Positions 56,889-64,000 of a DNA stretch of 64,000 bases are shown one piece after another. A program made the position numbers and the translations under genes. The notes beneath the pieces were generated by a model. That model saw nothing but the letters and a program-made list of their open reading frames with translations, made no database searches and was not told where the DNA came from. Origin of the DNA: Arthrobacter psychrochitiniphilus (GTDB taxonomy: Bacteria > Actinomycetota > Actinomycetes > Actinomycetales > Micrococcaceae); contig NZ_QHLZ01000011.1 in NCBI RefSeq assembly GCF_003185915.1, forward strand, positions 51,469 to 115,468. The letters are read 5' to 3'. Each line of letters starts with the position of its first letter. The first letter of the stretch is position 1.

Positions 56889-58070
56889 ATGCACATTCCT
56901 TCTGTTCCGCTCCGTCCATCCCGCGATGAACCTGAGGCGAGCGAGGGTCGCTGGGTACTGCTGGTGACGGAGCTCAAGGGCAGGCTCCCCGCCATGCAAA
57001 AGCTATTCGTGGAGCGGGTGCAGGCCATTGCAGGTTACTCGGGCGATTCCTTCGCTGTCGAAGAGTTGGAAAATTCAGCGGTCGTATCTATCGGTCTCAT
57101 CCTCAATTCCATGGCCGGTGAAGAACACTATCCACGCATGGTGGAGTTCGCCACCGGCTTGGGCGCGCGCCGCGCCCGCCAGGGAGTGGCGGCCGAGGCG
57201 CTCATGTCGGCAGTGCGCCTAGACTTTCCCATCATCTGGTCCACACTCCTGCGCCTGTCCACCCCCGCTGATGCATCTCTCATGGCTTCACGAGCCGAGG
57301 ATGTTTGGCGCGTGGTCGATGACTATGCCTCCGCGATCCATTCAAGCTATCTATCAACACGAGTTGCTATGGCGCAGCAAGAAGCCGGGGTAAAACAGGA
57401 GTTCATCTCAGCTCTTTTCAGCGCTCAGGGTCGACATGTAGAGACACGCGAGCGGTTTGCCCGTGCCTTCGATGTCAATGCAGACGCCCAATACGCCATT
57501 GCTGCCGGCAAAGGGCGGCGGGCGGAAGAGCTCCGCAAACTGGCCGCGTTCCCCACCCCCTCAAATCCGATCTTCCTTCACGAATCCGCCGATTACACCT
57601 ACGTATTCTGGCCTATCCCGGAACTTAAATTCGGTACCCAAGATGCATTACCCACTGGGGTGGCAACCATTCCCTGCGGCGTGGCAGTCTCTGCAGATGG
57701 CCTGATGGGGTTGGCAAGCGCCGCACGAGTTGCCGCCGCTCTCTCGGAACTGGCCAAACCCACTGACCACGCTCCCGTAACTGTGGACAAGCACTGGGCG
57801 CGGCTTGCGAGAACTCGCTTAGACGAGACTGGCGTCGACCTCAGGGCGCTTCTGGAGTTGCAGTTGGGCAGCTGCCGTGCGGAAGAGCTTGAACGGCTGA
57901 GGGAAACGGTGACCTGCTTTTTGCTCAACGGCAATGTTGCTGTCACTGCAGAGACCTTGTTCTGCCACCGAAATACCATCCTCAACAGGTTGCGACGGTT
58001 CAAAGAAGTGACCGGGATCGATCTGACTGTTCCCACCGAAATAGCCCGCGTCGTTATTGCCTGGGCGTAG
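56889..58070 (+). CDS. PucR-family transcriptional regulator
   Basis: The 393-residue protein lacks a GAF or AAA module; it has an N-terminal helical region and a C-terminal HTH_30 (ETLFCHRNTILNRLRRFKEV), the signature of PucR/CdaR regulators. The region before it (LRALLELQLGSCRAEELERL) is the usual GGDEF-like/CdaR linker. ATG 56889 (GTG 56883 is an alternative). It is transcribed divergently from the TPP-enzyme gene, with 127 bp between starts, and in line with the MFS-RidA-RraA genes, so it sits at the centre of the island and is the likely regulator. Confidence 0.87.
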   Translation: MHIPSVPLRPSRDEPEASEGRWVLLVTELKGRLPAMQKLFVERVQAIAGYSGDSFAVEELENSAVVSIGLILNSMAGEEHYPRMVEFATGLGARRARQGVAAEALMSAVRLDFPIIWSTLLRLSTPADASLMASRAEDVWRVVDDYASAIHSSYLSTRVAMAQQEAGVKQEFISALFSAQGRHVETRERFARAFDVNADAQYAIAAGKGRRAEELRKLAAFPTPSNPIFLHESADYTYVFWPIPELKFGTQDALPTGVATIPCGVAVSADGLMGLASAARVAAALSELAKPTDHAPVTVDKHWARLARTRLDETGVDLRALLELQLGSCRAEELERLRETVTCFLLNGNVAVTAETLFCHRNTILNRLRRFKEVTGIDLTVPTEIARVVIAWA

Positions 58071-58249
58071 TCAGTCATCGTTGTTGCTGTAATGGCGGAT
58101 CGTGAGTGTGCATCTGCCCAATCCCAGGCTCCCAAACGTGTGCGGATCCGCCTTGTGACTCACGGCACCTCGAATGGATAGTAGAACAAGATGTTGAAGT
58201 TACTCCTTCCTATTCTCCTCGCCCCGGATCATCACCATTGGAGCCCCAC

Positions 58250-59605
58250 ATGACAACCGACGTAACACGTATCACTGCGGAAGCAGAAAAACTGGACCGC
58301 AGTAAAATGCGGAAAATTGCCACTGCCAGTGTCATTGGCACAACTGTTGAATGGTACGATCTGTTCCTTTTCGGAACGGCATCAGCCCTCGTATTCAACA
58401 AGATTTTCTTCCCGGATCTCGACGGTGCGATTGGTACCATACTGGCGTTCATGACTTTCGCCTCGGCCTACGTGGCCCGCATGGTTGGCGCCATCATTTT
58501 CGGTCATTTCGGAGACCGAGTGGGCCGCAAATCAATGCTGTTGATCTCCCTGATCGGCATGGGAGTTGCTACCTTCGGAATTGGCCTGATTCCAGACTTC
58601 AATACCATTGGTGTCGCAGCGCCCCTACTGCTGCTTACCTTGAGACTGTGCCAAGGACTTGCGCTGGGTGGCGAATGGGGTGGCGCTGTCCTGATGACCG
58701 TGGAGCACGCTCCAGCGGATCGGCGCGGGTTCTTTGGTTCCATGGTTCAGATCGGTGTCCCGATCGGAACCTTGCTGGCCAACGTTGCCTTTTTGATCGT
58801 GGCCAGCACTCTCGATGAGGCAAGCCTGCTGAGTTGGGGTTGGCGCGTCCCCTTCCTCCTCTCCGCAGTTCTGGTTGCCGTGGGAATTTACATCCGTTTG
58901 CACATCGAAGAAACGCCCTCCTTCAAGAAGGTCCAGCAAACCGGCGCCAAAGCCAAAATTCCGTTTGCCGTCCTGATGAAGAAATACTGGCGCCAGGTAG
59001 TCCTTGGCGGCATCGCCACGCTGTCCACCGGCAGCACCTTCACTCTCTTGGTCGCTTCAGGCGTCAACTACGGAACCAAGGAGCTAGGCCACTCAAAGAC
59101 ACTGCTGCTGTGGGCAGTCATGTTCGCCTGCATCGTGGCCTTCTTTGCCATTCCATTCTTTGGCCGGTTGTCAGACAAGGTTGGGCGTAAGCCCATCATC
59201 TTTGCCGGCGTGATCGCCGAGGCTTTGCTCGCTTTCCCTCTCTTCTGGATGATGGATACTGGATCTCCCGTATTATTGTTCCTCGGCTATGGCCTGATGA
59301 TGCTAGCCTTCTCCGCCAACTACGGACCCATCGCTACGTTCCTCGCTGAGCTGTTCGGCTCCAAAGTTCGTTACTCCGGCCTATCTATCGCCTACATGCT
59401 CTCCGGCTTGTTGGGCTCCGCTGCCACACCAGCAATCACCGTGGCTCTACTTGCGGCGACAGGTCAGAGCTCATCCATCGCTTGGTACGTCATGGGCGCG
59501 GCAGTCGCCTCGTTGCTGGCCCTTCTGCTCCTTACTGAAACCCGATACGGAAATATCCACGAAGTCGAAGATGCCCCGTCAGATAGTGTTGAGGTTTCCA
59601 AATGA
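58250..59605 (+). CDS. MFS transporter, metabolite:H+ symporter (MHS) type
   Basis: A 451-residue protein with twelve membrane helices. MHS features: TVEWYDLFLFGTASALVFNK near the N-terminus, GHFGDRVGRKSMLLISLIGM after TM2 (the DRxGRk motif), LRLCQGLALGGEWGGAVLMT, and FGRLSDKVGRKPIIF between TM8 and 9. It is like ShiA/ProP-type carriers of organic acids and betaines. ATG 58250 has GGAG six bases upstream. It would import the island's substrate, and its coupling to RidA by an ATGA overlap supports co-function. Confidence 0.92.
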   Translation: MTTDVTRITAEAEKLDRSKMRKIATASVIGTTVEWYDLFLFGTASALVFNKIFFPDLDGAIGTILAFMTFASAYVARMVGAIIFGHFGDRVGRKSMLLISLIGMGVATFGIGLIPDFNTIGVAAPLLLLTLRLCQGLALGGEWGGAVLMTVEHAPADRRGFFGSMVQIGVPIGTLLANVAFLIVASTLDEASLLSWGWRVPFLLSAVLVAVGIYIRLHIEETPSFKKVQQTGAKAKIPFAVLMKKYWRQVVLGGIATLSTGSTFTLLVASGVNYGTKELGHSKTLLLWAVMFACIVAFFAIPFFGRLSDKVGRKPIIFAGVIAEALLAFPLFWMMDTGSPVLLFLGYGLMMLAFSANYGPIATFLAELFGSKVRYSGLSIAYMLSGLLGSAATPAITVALLAATGQSSSIAWYVMGAAVASLLALLLLTETRYGNIHEVEDAPSDSVEVSK

Positions 59606-59997
59606 GCATCCGGCGCATTCACGCCGCACCTGGCCATGTGGCGCCCGTGGGACCTTACTCCCAGGCCGTGGTAGCCAACGGGTTGGTGTTCACTTCCGGT
59701 CAAATCCCAGCCAGGAGTGACCTCACTGACCAGCCTGCGGAGTTTTCGGACCAAGTGCGCCAGACCCTTCAAAACCTTCAAGCCATTCTTGAAGAGGCCG
59801 GATCGGACTTGGATCATGTTATTAAAGTGAACACCTACCTAACGGACACTGAGCAGCTGGCTGAGTACAACTCCGTCTATGAGGAGTTTTTCGGAGCGCA
59901 TAAGCCGGCGCGAACCTCAGTGTGTGTCTCGCTATGGGGCGTCAGCCTGGAAATCGAATGCGTTGCCGCACTCATCGAACCAGCCAAGGAGCTGTAG
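59602..59997 (+). CDS. RidA/YjgF-family enamine/imine deaminase
   Basis: A 131-residue typical RidA: APVGPYSQAVVANGLVFTSG, VRQTLQNLQAILEEAGSDLD, and the C-terminal HKPARTSVCVSLWGVSLEIE with the family Arg. ATG overlaps the transporter stop (ATGA). A second RidA protein lies in the 15-kb island; they are of different subgroups (131 versus 160 residues). It probably hydrolyses an enamine or acts on a reactive intermediate of this pathway. Confidence 0.92.
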   Translation: MSIRRIHAAPGHVAPVGPYSQAVVANGLVFTSGQIPARSDLTDQPAEFSDQVRQTLQNLQAILEEAGSDLDHVIKVNTYLTDTEQLAEYNSVYEEFFGAHKPARTSVCVSLWGVSLEIECVAALIEPAKEL

Positions 59998-60000
59998 CGA

Positions 60001-60651
60001 ATGACTGAACCATCTGTGGACTTGGTAGAGCAAGACTTATTGGAACAGCTCGGGACGCTCAGCCTGCCCACGTTAGGGCATTTTTTGGAAGATGGTTTTT
60101 GCTCGCCAATGATTGCCACTATTGTCCCTGGCAGCAGGATGCTCGGGGTCGCCTCCACCGCTCTCATTCCCGATGCAGACGCCATCGCGGTCAATCAGGC
60201 TCTGGTTCGGTTGCGCCGAGGCGAAGTGCTGGTTCTGGATATGGGCGGCGATACCATCCATGCCCCGGTAGGCGCAGTCACTGCTGCGGCTGCCAGGTCA
60301 AAGGGTGCCGCCGGAATTGTGGTCAACGGCCCCGTTACTGATGTGGCCGAGCTCCGCGAACCGGCGGAGGACGGTTCTGTGCTGCCGGTCTTCTCACAGG
60401 GCAGCACCTGCCTGACAACCAAGCGGCACAACTCTGGCCGTGGCGTATTTGGCGTTCCAGTTACCATCGGGGGCGCAACAGTGCACCCGGGTGATCTGAT
60501 CATGGGTGATGACAACGGCGTGGTGGTTCTGAGCAAAGCGACAGCCGCTGCTGTGATCGACAAGGCACAAGCCTCAGATCTTGCAGAGCCAGCCATTCTC
60601 GGGCGAATTGCCAGCGACGAGCCCCTGGAGAACATCTTGGCACTGGGTTAG
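60001..60651 (+). CDS. RraA-like / HMG-aldolase-family protein
   Basis: A 216-residue protein of the RraA/dimethylmenaquinone methyltransferase-named fold, whose real enzymes are 4-hydroxy-4-methyl-2-oxoglutarate aldolases and oxaloacetate decarboxylases. Seen: LVLDMGGDTIHAPVGAVTAA (substrate Asp/Gly region), GAAGIVVNGPVTDVAELR with catalytic-type Asp, and HPGDLIMGDDNGVVVLSKAT. Some RraA proteins only inhibit RNase E; here the catabolic context favours an aldolase or decarboxylase. It starts 3 bp after RidA and is followed by a strong terminator. Confidence 0.87.
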   Translation: MTEPSVDLVEQDLLEQLGTLSLPTLGHFLEDGFCSPMIATIVPGSRMLGVASTALIPDADAIAVNQALVRLRRGEVLVLDMGGDTIHAPVGAVTAAAARSKGAAGIVVNGPVTDVAELREPAEDGSVLPVFSQGSTCLTTKRHNSGRGVFGVPVTIGGATVHPGDLIMGDDNGVVVLSKATAAAVIDKAQASDLAEPAILGRIASDEPLENILALG

Positions 60652-60663
60652 GAGTTGCAGGCG

Positions 60664-60713
60664 AAAGTAGTGGCCCCGTTTCCCTCGAGGGAAACGGGGC
60701 CACTACTTTTTTT
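60664..60713. terminator. Perfect bidirectional rho-independent terminator
   Basis: A 46-bp perfect palindrome (60664-60709) with a TCGA centre, flanked by A3 on one side and T7 (60707-60713) on the other, lies between convergent rraA-like and ALDH genes. It ends transcripts from both directions. Confidence 0.95.
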
Positions 60714-60716
60714 GGG

Positions 60717-62093
60717 CTATGCAAGCGGAGTGCGGATGAGTTTCTTGTTGACGAATTCACTCATGCCGTACTTAGCCAGTTCCCGGCCAACACCGGAAGC
60801 TTTGACACCACCAAAAGGGAGGTCGGCCTGGGTTCCAGTGGGGCTGTTGATCCAGACCATCCCTGTGTCCAGGCGATCCGCCACCTTCTTTGCTTTTTCG
60901 GGGTCAGCGCTAAAGACCGATCCGCCGAGACCGTAGGCCGAACCATTAGCTAAGGCGATGGCCTCCTCTGCATTCTTGACTTTGTACACTACAGCCACCG
61001 GGCCAAAAATCTCCTCGTGAAAAGCACGCATGTCAGGAGTGACGTCTGCCAGCACGGTAGGGTGCATGAAGGCGCCTGGGCCTTGGAGGCGCGTTCCTCC
61101 TGTCAACAACGTTGCACCCTTGGCGATTGCGTCATCCACTTGGCTAATAACTCCTTCCACTGCAGCTTCAGAAGCCAAGGGTCCGAAGCGAGTGGAGGCA
61201 TTAGTGGGGTCATCTGGGATAACAGCCGCCATTTTAGAAGTAAAGGGCTCGAGGAAATCGTCGTAAATATCTTCCAGCACTATGAATCGCTTAGACGCAG
61301 TGCAAGCTTGTCCACCATTTCCCATGCGTCCGGACACCGCGGCTTTGACCGTGGCCGCCATATCTTGGGAGTCGAGCACGATGAAGGGATCCGAGCCGCC
61401 CAGTTCAAGGACAAACTTCTTCAGATTTCTGCCCGCAATCTCACCGACCGCCGAACCTGCACGTTCGCTGCCCGTCAGAGAAACACCCTGGACCCGGGGA
61501 TCGGCAATAATGGTTGCCACTTGATCATTAGTGGCGAAGAGATTGATGTACGCGCCATCAGGAAGAGCTGCTTCTGCGAAGATCCGCGCGATGGCCAGCG
61601 CTGAGCGGGGGCAGCTCGGGGCGTGTTTGAGCACAACTGTATTACCTAGCATGAGGTTCGGAGCCGCAAATCGGGCAACCTGATAGTAGGGGTAGTTCCA
61701 CGGCATGATGCCAAGAAGCGGCCCCACCGGAGCAGTGCGGACAATGGCTTCACCCCCGCCTCTAACAGTGAGAAACTCATCTGCGAGGAAGCCAGGACCC
61801 TCCGTGGCGTAGTAGTCGAAGATGTCAGCCACCAGATCTACCTCCCCCATAGACTCCCGCAGCGGTTTGCCCATCTCCTCGGTGATAAGCATCGCCAAGG
61901 ACTCCTTTTGGGTGCGGTACAGGTCCGCAACCCTGTGTAAGATGCTGGAGCGGTCACGGACTGGCGAGTTTCGCCACTTAGCAAAAGCCTCATGGGATTG
62001 GGCAATGGCGGACGCTATTTCGGCATCGGTTGCTTCTGGGAATTCCTCGAGTGTGGTGCCAGTGGCGGGGTTCACTACCTTATATGCTGTCAT
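60717..62093 (-). CDS. NAD(P)-dependent aldehyde dehydrogenase (succinate-semialdehyde dehydrogenase-like)
   Basis: The 458-residue ALDH has GIMPWNYPYYQVARFAAPNL (oxyanion Asn), VLKHAPSCPRSA, catalytic Glu in KFVLELGGSDPFIVL, catalytic Cys in NGGQACTASKRFIV and EEIFGPVAVVYKV, all in order. SSADH-like signatures (short form, no long N-terminus) suggest a C4 semialdehyde or related aldehyde. It would oxidise an aldehyde from the TPP-enzyme or aldolase step to an acid for the TCA cycle. ATG at 62093; the ribosome site is weak. Convergent with RraA; no regulator of its own. Confidence 0.92.
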   Translation of the reverse strand: MTAYKVVNPATGTTLEEFPEATDAEIASAIAQSHEAFAKWRNSPVRDRSSILHRVADLYRTQKESLAMLITEEMGKPLRESMGEVDLVADIFDYYATEGPGFLADEFLTVRGGGEAIVRTAPVGPLLGIMPWNYPYYQVARFAAPNLMLGNTVVLKHAPSCPRSALAIARIFAEAALPDGAYINLFATNDQVATIIADPRVQGVSLTGSERAGSAVGEIAGRNLKKFVLELGGSDPFIVLDSQDMAATVKAAVSGRMGNGGQACTASKRFIVLEDIYDDFLEPFTSKMAAVIPDDPTNASTRFGPLASEAAVEGVISQVDDAIAKGATLLTGGTRLQGPGAFMHPTVLADVTPDMRAFHEEIFGPVAVVYKVKNAEEAIALANGSAYGLGGSVFSADPEKAKKVADRLDTGMVWINSPTGTQADLPFGGVKASGVGRELAKYGMSEFVNKKLIRTPLA

Positions 62094-62368
62094 AGCTCCA
62101 CGCTACCGGCAGTGTTGCTTACGTGGGAAAATACTGTGTGGGCGCCCAATCTGCGGCAAAGTTCCGGGGCAAACGAACAACTTTTTCGACACTAACGCAA
62201 CCTTCAGTTACAAGCTGCGTCGAGGGTGGCTGTGGACAAGTTCTACCCTGAGGATCTACCCACACTCTGAGTGAATACTTCGCTGGATAAGTTAATGCTC
62301 GCGGAAGGACACTCCCGCTGCCTAACCCGCCCTCCGAGGCGCCTCTGTTGCCGAAAGAATCAGCAGAA

Positions 62369-62401
62369 TTCTACGATCTTTTATTGATGCAGATCGTAGA
62401 A
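62369..62401. repeat. Perfect 11-base inverted repeat
   Basis: TTCTACGATCT (62369-62379) and AGATCGTAGAA (62391-62401) with an 11-nt loop and an A-rich exit. It has no gene to terminate within 270 bp and may be a relic terminator or an operator. Confidence 0.6.
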
Positions 62402-62731
62402 GAAAAATTTACGAATATCTGGTGGCTCAGTCAGTGCGTTAGCAGCGTCATCCTGATTGCTTTGCACCACGACCTAACCGGATCTACCTCGCAAGTGAAT
62501 GATCTCCGTTGAGCGTCCCTGCTGGGCACAGGCCAAGTAATCCAACGCGGTTGCACCTCTATGCTTTAACGGAATCGAGTGGGGCTGCGGCATGCGATAT
62601 TCGGACCGAAACAGTCAGTGCTGAATAGCCGGAATTACGAACCAAGAAAATACTAACCAAGACTGTCACCGCATGTCAGAGTATCTTGAGTGCTCAAAAT
62701 TCCTCAGTATTTATCAACGTTTATAACCCCC

Positions 62732-62957
62732 CTTGCTGATCATGGGCCAATACAAACCTGCCAATAGGCCACTTTGGCCTGTTCCTGCATGGCGTGATTG
62801 AAACAATGCAAGATACTAAATTGTGGTCGATGAGCCTTCAAAAGTATGAGTTTTGTATGACGAGGTGGGAACTCCCGTCTGCCTGCTGCACGACCCCGTG
62901 CACGGCCAATCAGACACCAATGCTGTGCCTATGATTTTACTCTTGAACCATCACGGT
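62732..62957. repeat. Diverged repeat, copy B of a pair
   Basis: Homologous to 51085-51310 without gaps. Downstream, a plus-strand frame (from a TTG at 62853) runs to 63164, but past about 62960 it no longer resembles copy A. The other copy lies 205 bp from an IS30 element; this one lies about 430 bp from an IS3-type end. Confidence 0.8.
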
Positions 62958-63185
62958 CAGCCCGCAAGTCGTCACATTCATGGCACCTATCTTCAGTGCC
63001 CCGACGCGGATCCTGAAGATCGAGCGCACCTCTCGCTGCCTCTGGAAGTGTTGCGGCCTAGATCGGAACCAGCGGGGCAATGTAAGACGTCGCCACCAAT
63101 AAAATGGCGGCATAATTCCCGGGACGGTTCAGATCGGCAACCTGTCGTCATCCAACCTAGGTAGCTTAAAATATGTCCAAGCAGC

Positions 63186-63217
63186 CGATGGGTCCTGCGC
63201 ACTCGCGAGACCCATCG
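63186..63217. repeat. Hairpin near the IS3-type element
   Basis: CGATGGGTC (63186-63194) and GACCCATCG (63209-63217) form a 9-bp stem with a 14-nt loop. Function unknown; possible terminator. Confidence 0.5.
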
Positions 63218-63388
63218 CTTGCGCTTAATTAGAGCAGTCTCGCAACCCTAGGGCTCGAAGGCGTCTCGCTGACCGAGTAGACCGGGCCACGTGGTGCCTG
63301 GCCAACGGCCACCACCGAATACGGTCGGTTCAGTTGCGGTTGTCGAAATTCCACGAGGTCGCTCCGGCCAGCTTGTACGAGCCACTCG

Positions 63389-64000
63389 CTGTCAAGCCCC
63401 GGGTTTGGTGGAGGGTTTGTTAGACCCGTTCCAGCGTTTTGATGGCGGGTAGATTTGAGTAGTAGTTGGTTTCAGCTTCGACTGGTGGGATGTATCCGAT
63501 TTCTCCGTGGAGGCGCCGGTGGTTGTACCAATCGATGTATTCAGCGACAGCTATTTCAAGGTCGTTGATGCCGGTCCAAGGGCCCTTGTTGCGGACGAGC
63601 TCGGCCTTGAAGAGGGAGTTGAGGGCCTCGGCCATGGCGTTGTCGTAACTATCGCCCTTGGCCCCTACGGAAGCGACTGCTTCGGACTCCGCCAGGCGCT
63701 CGGTGTAGCGGATGGCACGATACTGCACACCTCTGTCCGAGTGGTGTACGAGCTGTGAAACATCTTTTCGATCATGCCGACGTGTCCATAATCCCATCTC
63801 TAAAGCATCCAGCGCAAGGGCTGTGTGCATGGTGGTGGAGAGTTGCCAGCCGACCACGCGTCGGGAGAAAACATCGAGCACGAAGGCCGCATACACCCAG
63901 CCGGAAAACGTCTTAATGTAGGTTATGTCCTATGCCGACCTTTGGATTATGCCGATCTATCCCTTGATGTGCTGGGATGGGGCGGTACTGAAGTCTAGAA
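63389..64000 (-). mobile_element. IS3-family element, one end only (continues past the window)
   Basis: The transposase fragment at 63420 identifies the family. The outer end is probably near 63389, where TGTCAAGCCCCGGGTTTGG starts with TG as IS ends often do; the second end is outside the window, so the inverted repeat and target duplication cannot be checked. Confidence 0.65.
63420..63929 (-). pseudogene. IS3-family transposase (OrfB), C-terminal part, interrupted upstream
   Basis: The readable part runs DITYIKTFSGWVYAAFVLDV, then LVHHSDRGVQYRAIRY with the second Asp, and GDSYDNAMAEALNSLFKAEL with the Glu, as in IS3/IS150 integrases. TAG at 63930-63932 stops the frame just before DITYIK, where the family normally continues without break. 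Either a small frameshift or a stop mutation has inactivated the copy; an extra G nearby would also explain it. The N-terminal half and OrfA are beyond the window. Confidence 0.78.

Larger units (their letters stand above)
62094..63388. other. 1.3-kb region without a gene, containing repeat copy B
   Basis: No gene is convincing. The region holds a DnaA-box-like TGTGGACAA near 62231 (single, so not an origin), the 62369 inverted repeat, repeat copy B and a 9-bp-arm hairpin at 63186-63217. It has the look of an old insertion site. Confidence 0.5.

Noticed and set aside
62231..62239. TGTGGACAA as a DnaA box marking an origin
   Set aside because: Only a single match is present; no cluster of boxes, dnaA, dnaN or AT-rich unwinding element.

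Overview
The window reads as one contiguous piece of a high-GC actinobacterial chromosome. It most resembles Arthrobacter or a close relative in the Micrococcaceae. Evidence: dense GC-rich genes, frequent GTG/TTG starts, a SARP/BTAD regulator, a TreX-TreY-TreZ trehalose operon, a DrrAB-type exporter, and an MHS-type transporter next to amine catabolism genes. The genus is an inference; no rRNA, tRNA or housekeeping marker is present.

Layout. 1-2.4 kb: a partial, motif-poor cytochrome P450, bioD and a small alarmone synthetase. 2.4-3 kb: a CsoR/CstR-type thiol sensor divergent from a Cys-rich mini-protein, with two matching operators. 3.2-4 kb: a PEP-mutase-family gene interrupted by an amber codon. 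4-8.6 kb: an SDR divergent from a SARP regulator, then an acyl-CoA ligase. 8.9-16.6 kb: a divergent catabolic island (AGCS symporter, Asp/Glu-racemase-like enzyme, M24 hydrolase; PLP lyase, M20 deacylase, RidA, LysR). 16.6-17.6 kb: decayed DNA with a CMD/AhpD remnant. 17.6-21.8 kb: a three-gene biosynthetic-looking operon (SbnA-like synthase, FAD/NAD(P) protein, fold-III PLP decarboxylase). 22.5-25 kb: a FAD oxidoreductase fused to an SRPBCC domain, and an SDR. 25.2-31.6 kb: glgX/treX, treY, treZ. 31.7-35.5 kb: a VOC protein, an ABC exporter and a frameshifted HerA-type ATPase. 35.8-43.8 kb: stress functions (aldo/keto reductase, DJ-1/PfpI protein, two acidic mini-proteins, topoisomerase IB, Dps, membrane protein, P2-type ATPase). 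45-50.8 kb: phosphoketolase overlapping a beta-phosphoglucomutase/GH65 phosphorylase fusion. 51-53.5 kb: an IS30 element inserted into a GIY-YIG gene. 53.8-62.1 kb: a second catabolic island (M20 carbamoylase/allantoate-type hydrolase, TPP enzyme, PucR, MFS, RidA, RraA, ALDH). 62.1-64 kb: non-coding DNA, a diverged copy of a repeat also found at 51.1 kb, and a truncated IS3-family transposase.

How the genes work together. The two catabolic islands have the same logic: uptake, an amide- or amidine-opening hydrolase, deaminating or decarboxylating chemistry, RidA clean-up of reactive enamines, and a dedicated regulator. Neither substrate can be named from sequence. The trehalose operon and the phosphoketolase/disaccharide phosphorylase pair handle alpha-glucan storage and low-ATP sugar use. 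The 36-44 kb block looks like desiccation, oxidative and DNA-protection functions. The best candidates for undescribed biology are the 8.9-16.6 kb island, the SbnA/FAD/decarboxylase trio, the diverged 226-bp repeat pair, and the IS30 insertion whose own end supplies a new start codon. All identifications come from reading motifs; no database search was run.
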